A DNA stretch of 23,636 nucleotides from Baffinella frigidus. Taxonomy: Eukaryota; Cryptophyceae; Cryptomonadales; Baffinellaceae. The stretch spans positions 284,651 through 308,286 of the forward strand of contig MU646555.1 of NCBI GenBank assembly GCA_026770585.1, written 5' to 3'. Below are positions 8,301-16,199 of the stretch, in pieces. The translations under genes and the position numbers were made by a program. Below the pieces are notes generated by a model, which was not told the origin of the DNA, searched no databases, and saw only the letters and a list, made by a program, of their open reading frames with translations. Each line of letters starts with the position of its first letter. The stretch's first letter is position 1.

Positions 8301-9878
8301 AGTACGTACCCATCTAGAAGGCCATAGAGATCGCCGAGGCGCCGTACGAAGGAAGCACTGTGTCGATTTCATTGATGACCTTGTTAGACCCAGTCGTTTG
8401 AGTAAGCAGTCCCGTCGACTGGTCCTCGAGTCCGATGCCTATAGAGACCTTCATGATATCGATTACACTCGAAAATTCCATGATCGAACTAGTACAGTGC
8501 TCGAGCACCGGGAAGGAGTCAAGGTCTATAGTACTGAACACCTCCGCTTCGACGACGTTTGCGGCTCCATCAGTCAATCTAACAGTTGCGGTGATAAAAA
8601 TGTTTGTCGCGAAGTCTGGCCCTGCGATATACCCCGACTCTACAGTCGCATCAGACGCCTTGAATGGAAGCCAGAAACGCCCATTCGCACACACACAGAA
8701 GTCGGGAACGTCGGGTAGGCATGTCGTAGTGGCAAACGTGTCGTCTACAGCTTGGTCGGTGGTTTCATAATAGCCGACCGCGCCACAAGGGGTGTTCCAG
8801 TCAGCTTCGTTTGTAGAGTACCCGGGTGTCCTCGACCACTTCAAAGTTGCCGGGTCAAGTTCGATACCACCCGTGTAGAGTGCTGCGTCATATCCGAAGA
8901 ACACCTCGATGTACTGATACTGTTTCTGGTCTACTGGGCTCGGAGCGGAATGCAGGAAAATATCGATGGAATCGACCGGAGTGCGATCCTGTTGCGTAGT
9001 GACAGAGAAGAACATAAAATCGCTCTTACTGAAGGAAATCTGAAGGGTTTAGGGGTTTATGGTTTAGAGTTTAGGGTTTAGTGTTGAGGGTTTAGGATTT
9101 AGGGTTTAGGGTTTAGGATATAGGGGTTAAAACTGACCTGTTCTTGCATTACATTGATCAAAACATCGGACCCACTCTGCTTGAGACCAACGAACACAAT
9201 ACCAACAAAGAACTCGTATAGGAACGTGCCCAAGACTGCTGTTTCGGTCACCCGACCACGCCCCCCGGACCCCGTATCACTGTACAGATCAACTTGGAGG
9301 TAATCAAGCGGAAATTTCAACGTCAACTGGTAGTTTGAACCAGTTCCAACAGCGGTGTATGAAACCCCACCGTAGCCGTCAACGCCGTCTACGTGAGAAA
9401 TCACAGTGGAATCCACGAGAAACCCAGGAAATGTCTTTGAGCTCAGTAGCGGGCTGCTTTGTGAAGGGTTGGTAATGTTGCTTGTATCAACCGGGCAGAT
9501 CTGTGAGTTGTTTGCCCATGCTATGCTTGCTTCGTCTACCTGGTAATCCGCTAAAAAGCGATTCAAACAGCATGGATCATTGGTCGCCCGGCAGGGGTGG
9601 TTCTCGACTGACCACTGACCGGGGTCCTCTGCAGCCCAATTCTTCCTTGAAAAGTATGGGATCGGAACAACTTGATCCCCACCACTTACATTGAATCGAA
9701 CTGTGATTAGCTGCGTAGCCGTATCTTGCACTACCTCTATAACTGTAAACCCAGGGGGTATTACGTTGACACTTTCTTCTCCGTAGCCCTCAACCTGGAC
9801 CGATAGAACTACCAATGCGCACAGCACGGCGATGTTCCTCCATGCAGGGACTCGACCAGAAAACGACGCCATGTTCAA
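5392..9878 (-). CDS. Very large type I membrane glycoprotein (spliced)
   Basis: The protein starts at the ATG at 9878 (a second ATG lies at 9872). Residues 1-31 are a signal peptide. Exon 1 is 9878-9138. A 98-nt intron (9137-9040) joins in phase 0 to a frame open to a TAG at 8316-8314. The next codon is an ATG in the same frame, followed by 973 open residues to 5392. If a candidate 66-nt intron (8379-8314) is also removed, one protein of about 1,440 residues results. If not, there are two genes abutting at stop/start, and the second would lack a signal peptide. The single C-terminal membrane segment (GVIIGIVIGSIAGVAVIAAL) and the N-terminal signal belong naturally to one type I protein. RRLL or RRML motifs occur several times, and SEA-like segments precede the membrane anchor. 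The 85-residue tail has YTP then PQVF, as in the mucin protein. It is likely a major envelope glycoprotein; the family is not recognised, so attachment or fusion roles are guesses. Confidence 0.75.
8314..8379 (-). other. Candidate 66-nt intron or single in-frame stop
   Basis: The in-frame TAG at 8316-8314 is directly followed by ATG. The stop could be the AG of a 3' splice site, since the sequence before it is pyrimidine-rich (TCTCTATGGCCTTCTAG). A phase-0 donor AAG|GTCATC lies at 8379. Removing 66 nt keeps the frame and removes the stop. The donor matches the consensus weakly, so read-through, a real gene boundary or a sequencing error remain possible. Confidence 0.4.
9040..9137 (-). other. 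98-nt intron made of telomere-like CCCTAAA repeats
   Basis: Donor CAG|GTCAGT at 9137 and acceptor CCCTTCAG ending at 9040, phase 0. Nearly all of the interior is CCCTAAA heptamers and one-base variants on the coding strand. The exon frames on both sides join without a stop. Using the next AG instead would hit a stop at once, which fixes the acceptor. Confidence 0.78.
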
Positions 9879-9930
9879 CTGTTTTATACAGCGGGGAACA
9901 GGGGTCTATGCAGTTACTCCTTCGGGTGGT

Positions 9931-9937
9931 TTATATA
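9931..9937 (-). promoter_or_regulatory. TATA box of the large glycoprotein gene
   Basis: TATATAA on the minus strand, about 53 bp upstream of the ATG at 9878. Confidence 0.55.
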
Positions 9938-9946
9938 TGATACAGC

Positions 9947-10116
9947 CGTATACGTGAATCGAAAATATCCAACAGACCAGAAAAAAGGAACGTTTTGTGG
10001 GTACATACATATTCATATAACTCTACAGGACAGGTATATAACAGGCGACGACAACGTATACGTGAATCGAAATTACCCAACAGACCAGAAAAAAAGAACG
10101 TTTTGTGGGTACATAC
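9947..10116. repeat. Duplicated 62-bp element between divergent genes
   Basis: Copies at 9947-10008 and 10055-10116 (108 bp apart) differ at only a few positions. Each begins CGTATACGTGAATCGAAA and ends TTTTGTGGGTACATAC. Between them is a second TATA-like sequence (GTATATAAC, about 10034-10042). The region separates the minus-strand glycoprotein gene from the plus-strand gene at 10156 and probably carries both promoters. Confidence 0.8.
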
Positions 10117-10155
10117 AGTGCTTTCATATCTCCCATTTCACCACCGGATCCGGGC

Positions 10156-11895
10156 ATGTCAATGGAACCTACTGGTCCACCCGCGGTACAGTACGGGCCC
10201 CGCGATTTGTTTGACATCAAAGCGCGCAGTGTTTACAACAAATGGGTTGCATTATCGACAAACCCCGATACACCCAAGGAGAAACGCAGATATACGAGAG
10301 GTCTTATCGCACGGAAGCTGAATGTTGCAGTCGCCGCTATGTCCATGGAACCTCCTGTTTCGGCCGTGATACAGTACGGGCCGCCCGATATTTTTGACAT
10401 CAAAGCGCGCAGTGTTTACAACAAATTGGTTGCATTATCGACAAACCCCGATACACCCAAAGAGAAACGCAAGATGCATAAGGGTAATGCGGTATGGAAG
10501 ATGAAAACCGCCGTTGCCGCTTTCCGGGAGGCGGAAGAGCTTGCGGTACTGCGGGTCGAACAACGCACACAAGCGCTAATGGTTCCAGTATTTCGCTCGT
10601 ATGATGTGATGATGGTCGAAGCTGATCTTCCACTGGTCGAACATGACCCGTTGGATATATTTGACTTTAAACAACGTGGGATATACAACGAATGGTTTGC
10701 GGTCGCGGCAAACACTGCGATACCCAAGGAGAAACGCAGTTCTGCGAGGGATGGTGCGGCAAAGAAGCTGAAGATTTGTATCGCCGTATTTCTAGAGACA
10801 GAACGGCTTAATGCAATGAGCCCTGAACAACGCGCAGAGACCAAGAGAATAACTGCAGTGGACCGAAAGGCATATCTCAACTCACCTGAGGTTCTCGTCA
10901 AACGCGGGCCTAAACAAGAATCGAATAGGAAACATCGAGAGAAAGAAAGGAACATGTGTCTCAACGGTGATCTAGACGCACTCGCTCGACGGGAACACAG
11001 AAACGAATCCGAGCGCAAACGTACCGCAGAAGTACAGAAACGGTCCAGTGCCGCAATCACCGCGTGGTATAAAGAACATGGGTTGATCGCAACGACGTTT
11101 GGAGAAGCGCGCGACGATGAAATTGCAGACATGACAAGCAAGATCTTTGCGAGCCCAGTTGGGACACTTTGTAAGGTGCCGGCGACAGATAGTTGGGAAA
11201 ACGATCATGGGAAAATCACACTATATGAACTGCTTATGAGAAGGGGGCATCAAGTCTATATTTTGACAACGATGACTAAACTCCTTCCAAATAGAGAACT
11301 GGAATGCAGAGAAACGTATGATTGGTGTATCAAGAAGAAACGCGACCCGCTCACACGCGTCAAGGATAAAGACGGTGATTTGAAACTTTTTACTATGCCT
11401 CAAGTGAAATCTATTGTACAACCGTACATCTTGGCGCAATTTGGGAGTGCATACGACTCGACCTCCGTCGAGAGCTCGTGTCAACATTTCCTCGAAGACG
11501 AACTCAAATTACCGCATGGGATTATCCTACATAAAAAAGCAGGTGCAGGCAACCGTCTCAAAAATACACTCTCGAAAGATGAAATTCGTCGTATTAAACG
11601 GGGTGATACCATCGTCTATTCCGTTGCGATCGCAATCGTAAAAATAACAGACCACGTCTTCGTGGAAGAACCAAACTCCGACGCAGACCCAACTGGTCGA
11701 GGTCCATCGCTTCTGTCTGCTTGTGTTCATACACACGACGGCAGTGGGGTCACATACAACGTCTCTATTCGCGAAAATGGAACAAGCTTCCCAGACACCC
11801 CTTCGGTGTTGGCAGACAAAGCCGCGATCGATCGCGGTAAAGCTGCGAAAAATGAACGACACCGCAAGCGCAAAGCCGATGCAATTGAGACCTAG
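10156..11895 (+). CDS. Nuclear-type protein with three N-terminal repeats
   Basis: 579 residues from the ATG at 10156; the frame is open further upstream but only with GTG. Three repeats of about 61 residues fill roughly residues 1-215, with the pattern D-[IL]-F-D-x-K-x-R-x-[VI]-Y-N then N-x4-PKEKR. Repeats 1 and 2 are nearly identical in DNA (183-bp period), so one duplication is recent. A highly charged linker (about 225-310) is followed by a conserved-looking C-terminal domain (about 320-545) and a basic nuclear-localisation-like end, RHRKRKADA. The overall plan resembles the protein at 21640-23133: repeated N-terminal module, unknown central domain and a C-terminal RKRKA motif. Family not recognised; a DNA-binding or regulatory role in the nucleus is inference. 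ATTAAA at 11941 is the likely polyadenylation signal. Confidence 0.8.
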   Translation: MSMEPTGPPAVQYGPRDLFDIKARSVYNKWVALSTNPDTPKEKRRYTRGLIARKLNVAVAAMSMEPPVSAVIQYGPPDIFDIKARSVYNKLVALSTNPDTPKEKRKMHKGNAVWKMKTAVAAFREAEELAVLRVEQRTQALMVPVFRSYDVMMVEADLPLVEHDPLDIFDFKQRGIYNEWFAVAANTAIPKEKRSSARDGAAKKLKICIAVFLETERLNAMSPEQRAETKRITAVDRKAYLNSPEVLVKRGPKQESNRKHREKERNMCLNGDLDALARREHRNESERKRTAEVQKRSSAAITAWYKEHGLIATTFGEARDDEIADMTSKIFASPVGTLCKVPATDSWENDHGKITLYELLMRRGHQVYILTTMTKLLPNRELECRETYDWCIKKKRDPLTRVKDKDGDLKLFTMPQVKSIVQPYILAQFGSAYDSTSVESSCQHFLEDELKLPHGIILHKKAGAGNRLKNTLSKDEIRRIKRGDTIVYSVAIAIVKITDHVFVEEPNSDADPTGRGPSLLSACVHTHDGSGVTYNVSIRENGTSFPDTPSVLADKAAIDRGKAAKNERHRKRKADAIET

Positions 11896-11937
11896 ACAAG
11901 TGTGTTAGTCACACGGTGACACGCAGTGTAATTTTGT

Positions 11938-11946
11938 TTTATTAAA
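11938..11946. terminator. Bidirectional polyadenylation signals
   Basis: TTTATTAAA gives AATAAA on the minus strand (11943-11938, for the ankyrin gene ending at 12077) and ATTAAA on the plus strand (11941-11946, for the gene ending at 11895). It serves two convergent genes. The rest of the 181-bp gap shows nothing recognisable. Confidence 0.55.
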
Positions 11947-12076
11947 TCCTGTAAACTAGCAACTCTGCGACGCTCTCCGTGCCCGCTCGCGCCCCATGTG
12001 ACATCTCAGTGTAGGTGCAGAGCGGGGTTTGCACTGTGATGGCGCCCCGTACCAGATTCCAGCATTAACTCGCGAA

Positions 12077-12910
12077 TCAGATCATCCGAAAGGAACCGCA
12101 ACAGGGACCCTCTCCCGGACACTTCTCCCCTTCCCAACTTCCCAACCCGATTGCCATCGCCCGGTTTCGACGATCTTCAGTCTCGGCTGCTATCGTAAAA
12201 GCCAATGCTGGGTACTGGGTCTGGGCTATATCAAGAGCAGTTTCGTTGTTGGCGTTCCGTAGGAAAACAGAAGCTCCAGCTGTCAATAGAAAGTTCCCAA
12301 AAACGGTCCAGTGATCCGACGGCGTGTTGCGCGTGACATAGTGTAGTACGGTCTCTCCTCTATTATCTTGTAGATCTAGGGTGTCCCTGGTACCCGCTTG
12401 TATTATACGCAGATTTACGTCGTTTGGGCATCTACTACAGTGCAACGCCGTTTTCCCGTCACGGTTCTGTACGGTGGTGTCGATGCCAAGTTCTAACAGC
12501 ATGTCAACCCAACCCCCAGTGGTGTTGCGCACCGCTTCGTGTAGCACTGTGTTCCCCTCCCCGTCTACCGCGGAAATATCCGCACCGTGTTTAATCAACA
12601 GATCAACGCATTCTCGCCCATGCGATACAGCATTTCTGATTGGCGTTTTCCAGACACCGTCTTGGAAATAACTCCGAACGGACGGGTCTGCTCCCAGTTC
12701 CAACAGGATGTCTGTCATAGTTGGAATTATATGATACCAGCAAACAGCATAGTAGAGCGGAGTGAGCCTGGCTTCATTGCCAAAGACGGTTTGGGTACAA
12801 TGGCTACACCCGGGTTCGTTTATGTCATGTCCTTGGGCGATAAGCTCTCTGAAGTCGTCTATCGTAGAACGTTCTACAATAGCCTCGTAGAAATCACTTG
12901 GAGGTGGCAT
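12077..12910 (-). CDS. Ankyrin-repeat protein
   Basis: 277 residues from the ATG at 12910. About six ankyrin repeats span residues 40-250, with typical cores: TPLYYAV...LLELGADP, TPIRNAV...LLIKHGADI, TVLHEAV...MLLELGID, TALHCS, TVLHYVT...LLTAGAS and TALDIAQ. The C-terminal end is Gly/Cys-rich (KCPGEGPCCGSF) with no obvious F-box. Ankyrin proteins in large DNA viruses commonly bind host proteins, often directing them to ubiquitin ligases, but nothing here identifies the partner. A TATA-like TATTTAAG sits at 12960-12953. The gene is convergent with the repeat-containing protein gene to its left. Confidence 0.9.
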   Translation of the reverse strand: MPPPSDFYEAIVERSTIDDFRELIAQGHDINEPGCSHCTQTVFGNEARLTPLYYAVCWYHIIPTMTDILLELGADPSVRSYFQDGVWKTPIRNAVSHGRECVDLLIKHGADISAVDGEGNTVLHEAVRNTTGGWVDMLLELGIDTTVQNRDGKTALHCSRCPNDVNLRIIQAGTRDTLDLQDNRGETVLHYVTRNTPSDHWTVFGNFLLTAGASVFLRNANNETALDIAQTQYPALAFTIAAETEDRRNRAMAIGLGSWEGEKCPGEGPCCGSFRMI

Positions 12911-12952
12911 GTTGGGAATACCACTTCGCTATAGCTGTGGACGGGTTGATGT

Positions 12953-12960
12953 CTTAAATA
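12953..12960 (-). promoter_or_regulatory. TATA-like box of the ankyrin gene
   Basis: TATTTAAG on the minus strand, about 43 bp upstream of the ATG at 12910. Confidence 0.45.
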
Positions 12961-12998
12961 CAATACACACGAGGAGGCACTGGGGGTGATGCGCATCG

Positions 12999-13238
12999 CT
13001 ACTTGGCAAATTGGGTGTGTGCCAGCATATGGGCGAAGTTGAGATCTGCCTTGGATTGGACGCTGGACACGATGTCGGCGCCGCGGTGCCTGTCGAGCCG
13101 AAGCCGCACGCATTCCAAGAAACAGTAGTGTTCGTATCTCTTGCGCTGTAAGATCGCCTCGTATTTGGCCTGGTTTGTGCCAGCGCTTAGGGGTGTGATT
13201 TTAGAGACGAGCCTCTTGATCTCCGGGCTGGTGTCCAT
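12999..13238 (-). CDS. Small helical basic protein, unknown
   Basis: 79 residues from the ATG at 13238; an upstream in-frame GTG is less likely. The sequence is predicted mostly helical and basic, with a run QRKRYEHYCFLECVRLRLDRHR around 31-52. No membrane segment or signal peptide is seen. It is divergent from the membrane-protein gene at 13392, with a 153-bp shared promoter region. Its size is similar to the small capsid-tip proteins of herpesviruses, but I see no motif that supports this. It could also be a spurious frame; the ATG, clean length and promoter position argue for a gene. Confidence 0.5.
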   Translation of the reverse strand: MDTSPEIKRLVSKITPLSAGTNQAKYEAILQRKRYEHYCFLECVRLRLDRHRGADIVSSVQSKADLNFAHMLAHTQFAK

Positions 13239-13350
13239 GGCTGGCACGGAAGTAAGTGTGTGTGTATGGACCGGGCTGTGACGGGGCTGAGACTGGCATG
13301 TATGTGTAGATAAATCGTTTTTTTAACTCGGTGCTGTAGATACGTTGCAT

Positions 13351-13358
13351 TATTTAAA
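13351..13358 (+). promoter_or_regulatory. TATA-like box before the membrane-protein gene
   Basis: TATTTAAA lies 34 bp upstream of the ATG at 13392. Its complement TTTAAATA could also serve the divergent small gene at 13238, though at a longer distance. Confidence 0.5.
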
Positions 13359-13391
13359 ACTCGCACCCTAAACAGCACAATACACCACGTT

Positions 13392-13988
13392 ATGAGCTGC
13401 GGCAACCATCCACGGATCCGTTGCTGCACTGGCAGGAACCCTCGCGGGTTCACTTTACGCCCGCGCACTGGTCGTGGCTTCTGTTTCTGCGCGTCGTCTA
13501 TACTGGCTTCGGCGCTTCTGCTGTGGCTCTTTGCTAGAGGCACCGACGCTCTAGCAGACCTGACACCTACACAATGCCAGCTCCTTCTAAACGAGTTCAG
13601 AAGCACGTTTATCCGAAACGGGGACGGCTACCCCACAATTGAGAGCTGCGACGCCCGAGTGGTACGTCTAATGTGGACGCAGCTCATCCAACGGGTGTAC
13701 TCTGAACCGGGTGGTATGCCCATTAAATCATACGCATCTCTCCGGAACCTATCCGATACACAATTTGCCAAACTAGTGGTAAATGCAGCCGCAGGTTCCT
13801 TAATGGATGCCGTTGGACACGACAGCGATGATGCCCTAATCCGTATTCGTGTCGATTCTCATGGACATTTTGCTCGTTACGTTTTACATAATAGCAACCG
13901 TATCACGGCACTGCAGACAATGCTGGTTATTAGCATTGTAACGCTTGCGGTCACATGGTGGCGGATTGAAAAAGACAAGACAGAGTAA
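13392..13988 (+). CDS. Two-segment membrane protein, unknown
   Basis: 198 residues from the ATG at 13392. A basic, Cys-containing N terminus (1-29) leads into a hydrophobic segment at about 30-48, which could be an uncleaved signal anchor or a signal peptide ending near 53. A roughly 115-residue soluble domain with two Cys (TPTQCQ and IESCDARV) follows, then a C-terminal membrane segment (about 172-190, LQTMLVISIVTLAVTWW) and a short charged end. The topology suggests an envelope or endomembrane protein with a lumenal domain. Family not recognised. The RING-like gene begins 66 bp downstream on the same strand. Confidence 0.72.
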   Translation: MSCGNHPRIRCCTGRNPRGFTLRPRTGRGFCFCASSILASALLLWLFARGTDALADLTPTQCQLLLNEFRSTFIRNGDGYPTIESCDARVVRLMWTQLIQRVYSEPGGMPIKSYASLRNLSDTQFAKLVVNAAAGSLMDAVGHDSDDALIRIRVDSHGHFARYVLHNSNRITALQTMLVISIVTLAVTWWRIEKDKTE

Positions 13989-14012
13989 TGCCTGTCGAAT
14001 TTTCTAGATAAA

Positions 14013-14018
14013 CATATA
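14013..14018 (+). promoter_or_regulatory. TATA-like box of the RING-like gene
   Basis: CATATA lies about 36 bp upstream of the ATG at 14054. Confidence 0.35.
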
Positions 14019-14053
14019 CACCGAGACGAACCTCAACGCCAGAGAGTTCCACG

Positions 14054-14599
14054 ATGGACCACCAGGGAACGGTCAGAGACACGCGAAAGATTGAAGCCCT
14101 TGATAATGAGGTTTGTTTTTTGAGGGCACAGCTTGTTACGAGTGAAAAGCAAAGCAGTGCACGGTTAGCTGCACTGGAAGCCCTCTGTTGGGTCACGAAA
14201 CTACCTACGTGTGCTATATGTTTCGAGAGCCTGGCAGACCCAGGCATTTGGTGGATGCTGAAAACGTCATGTGGATACGACGTATGCACCGGCTGTTGGA
14301 AACAGCACAGCAGAGAGGACATGTCTCAACCGGTAGGAGATCGTGTAAAAAAATGCCCGTGGAACACGTGTGCGCTCAAAGACGAAGCAGGAGAGGCAGT
14401 CAAACACCTACTCGGGGGCGAGCTGATTGGAGTGGTCGGGACCTGTTCGGTGGTAGGCCAGTTCAACCGAGACGATGCTCTAGAAGATATTGTGCGCATG
14501 CGTCACAGGCTGGCAAAAAGTTACAAGGATAAGGTCTTCCCACATGTCTTCGAGTCCGAGGAGATCCCTGCTTATGTGTCGGGAGTCCTATTGACGTGA
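14054..14599 (+). CDS. RING-like zinc-finger protein
   Basis: 181 residues from the ATG at 14054. A probable coiled coil (about 8-45) precedes a RING-like finger: C53-x2-C56, C73-x4-C78-x2-C81 and C101-x4-C106 in CPWNTC. The usual histidine after the third Cys is replaced (CGYDVC instead of CGHxxC); H85 is the only nearby His. It may therefore be a variant E3 ubiquitin ligase or a RING-like protein-interaction module. Viral RING proteins commonly redirect host ubiquitination. The C-terminal 70 residues are helical without a clear domain. The gene has its own TATA-like box and AATAAA, so it appears to be a single transcription unit between two other plus-strand genes. Confidence 0.75.
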   Translation: MDHQGTVRDTRKIEALDNEVCFLRAQLVTSEKQSSARLAALEALCWVTKLPTCAICFESLADPGIWWMLKTSCGYDVCTGCWKQHSREDMSQPVGDRVKKCPWNTCALKDEAGEAVKHLLGGELIGVVGTCSVVGQFNRDDALEDIVRMRHRLAKSYKDKVFPHVFESEEIPAYVSGVLLT

Positions 14600-14615
14600 A
14601 ACGAACCGTTGAAAA

Positions 14616-14621
14616 AATAAA
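14616..14621 (+). terminator. Polyadenylation signal of the RING-like gene
   Basis: AATAAA begins 16 bp after the TGA at 14597-14599. Confidence 0.65.
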
Positions 14622-14684
14622 AGGTCTTTCCGGTACATACATGGGAACCGATTCTTACATCAGACCACACCAGACACATTAGGT

Positions 14685-16082
14685 ATGCACAGTCGTCTAG
14701 TTAAATCGACACATTTTACACCAGTCTCCACAGTGACCGGCAACAACAGGCACATCGGTCTAAACCCAAACCCCGGCATACACAAAGGGGTCGGTGCCCC
14801 TGCCGTACAACTTACAGCGAGTCAGTCGGTCTGGCGCCAACTGCGTTCCCCATTCCTGCTACCTGTTGGGACATGCGGGGAATGCACTCATTGGGATCCT
14901 GTAGAATTTGGCTGTATGGGATGTCTGCAGTGTGGGAATCTTCACATATGCTCAGAACAGACATGTGACGTCCCCGAAATCGAATCGTTCCACATCTGCG
15001 TGGTCACTGGAACGTGTGTAAAATTCGTCACGTATGATGCGACAGAATATTTACCAACAGTCTACATACCCCAGAACCCTGTCAAACAAGTTAGACAGAA
15101 ATGTACCACGACAGCCACGACTTGTCTAGTGGGTGTATCTAACACCGACCATATAGAAACGGCACCGCTTCGGTTGAAACGCAAGGCATTGACCAGCGAC
15201 CTGTATATGGAGACAACCGCCCATACTACACCGAGACTTGCAAAGTTATACGACACTGTCCCGAATAAGAGACAAGCCACTTCGCGTTGCCATAACTTCC
15301 ATGAGCGCATATGTCTGGAAGTCCTATGCTCGAGTACCACAGCGCAGTGCATTGGGAAAGAGACGACGAAGCTGCACAACAGACTGCGTTGGTCCTTTAT
15401 GCGCCACATTCGGGCTACAAAGCTCGAATGGAGCAACAGAAGTCCGAATCTGATTGTAATGATATCAAAGATCGCCGCAGACATCGAAAACTACCGAATT
15501 CCGATCACAAACCCAGTAGACGCACTGCGAAGGGATCTTGCAGCCAGATGCGCTATGGACATCTTCAAGTTTACCGCAAGTACGACCCAGTTGCTACACT
15601 ACTCAACTCCTCCATCCCAAAACCCAAACTCTGAACCCCGGCCCCTGAACCTAAACCCTGACCCAGGTATGTGTCATTCCAATGCGCCCTTCATGCAAAC
15701 GATAGACCCGAAAGCACTCGTTATCGGGATTTTATACCTACTGCGTTCCGGGCTTGTCCATAACAATATAACAGTCCTCCCGCGCTATCGTCTCTTAAGC
15801 TTTGTTCTACCACCTGAGAACTTCATCACTGCATTTCAGGTATCCGTGTCCAACCCCGCCCGTTTCCAACCCCACCCGTTTCCAACCCCGCCCGTGTCCA
15901 ACCCCGTCCGTGTCCAACCCCGTCCGTTTCCAACCCCGCCCGTGTCCCATAAACACAAGCCGTATATCTCAGATCCTAACCCATACACGCCCCACCCCAT
16001 CTAGGTCAAATCCAAGATCATCACCGAGACGGAAAACATTATCAAATGCTATCTACGTACTTTGTCACTGGAAAATGTATGA
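14685..16082 (+). CDS. Cys/His-rich protein, possibly UL92-like late transcription factor (three exons)
   Basis: Proposed exons 14685-15579, 15667-15839 and 16005-16082 give 381 residues. A Cys/His cluster spans 64-111: CGEC, then C77-x2-C80-x2-C83-GNLH-x-C89-x4-C94, then HICVVTGTC. Near the C terminus is a hydrophobic segment, ALVIGILYLLRSGLV, followed by ITVLPRYRLL and LPPENF. As I recall, this combination (a metal cluster with H-x-C and C-x2-TG, then LYL-x2-G and LP) resembles the UL92/BDLF4 family of beta- and gammaherpesviruses. Those proteins belong to the pre-initiation complex for late genes. The match is from memory and not verified. The last exon gives a 25-residue end (LRTLSLENV) that reads like real protein; without splicing the frame ends in translated minisatellite. 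AATAAA at 16204 is the likely 3' end. Confidence 0.68.
15580..15666 (+). other. Candidate 87-nt C-rich intron, in frame
   Basis: Donor GTACGA at 15580 and acceptor CTGACCCAG ending at 15666. Both exon frames are kept because 87 is a multiple of three. The interior is C/A-rich with CCCAAAC, CTAAACCCTG and similar units. If retained it would insert an unlikely Pro/Asn-rich string between two well-formed segments, so the intron is inferred from composition and consensus sites rather than from a stop. Confidence 0.6.
15840..16004 (+). other. 165-nt minisatellite intron
   Basis: Donor CAG|GTATCC at 15840 and acceptor CCCCATCTAG ending at 16004, phase 0. The interior is a minisatellite of 15-17-nt units of the type TCCAACCCCGCCCGTT on the coding strand, repeated about six times (15850-15950). 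The following exon is open for 25 codons to a TGA at 16080. The acceptor AG is part of the TAG that would otherwise stop the frame. Confidence 0.75.
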
Positions 16083-16199
16083 GATTGTCCCTAACTCATC
16101 ATAACCAATCCTAAATCGTGTAGCCCGATTGCTAATATATGCCCCTAAACCAGGTCCAGAAAATTGGATATGAGGCATTGGATCGCGTGCTCTGACCGT

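Noticed and set aside
9040-9137. A true chromosome end or telomere
   Set aside because: Only about 90 bp of degenerate repeat, lying inside one gene with coding sequence continuing on both sides and good splice sites.
10105-10155. Upstream start of the 579-residue protein at 10105
   Set aside because: It would need GTG and falls inside the duplicated promoter element; the first ATG at 10156 coincides with the start of the first protein repeat (MSMEP), which is repeated at 10339.
12999-13238. Small capsid protein assignment for the 79-residue protein
   Set aside because: Only the size fits; no motif or neighbour supports it.
14753-14783. A further 30-nt intron (GTCTAAACCC...CACAAAG) near the start of the UL92-like gene
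   Set aside because: It would keep the frame and has C-rich content, but the acceptor is poor and the unspliced frame reads acceptably; not enough evidence.
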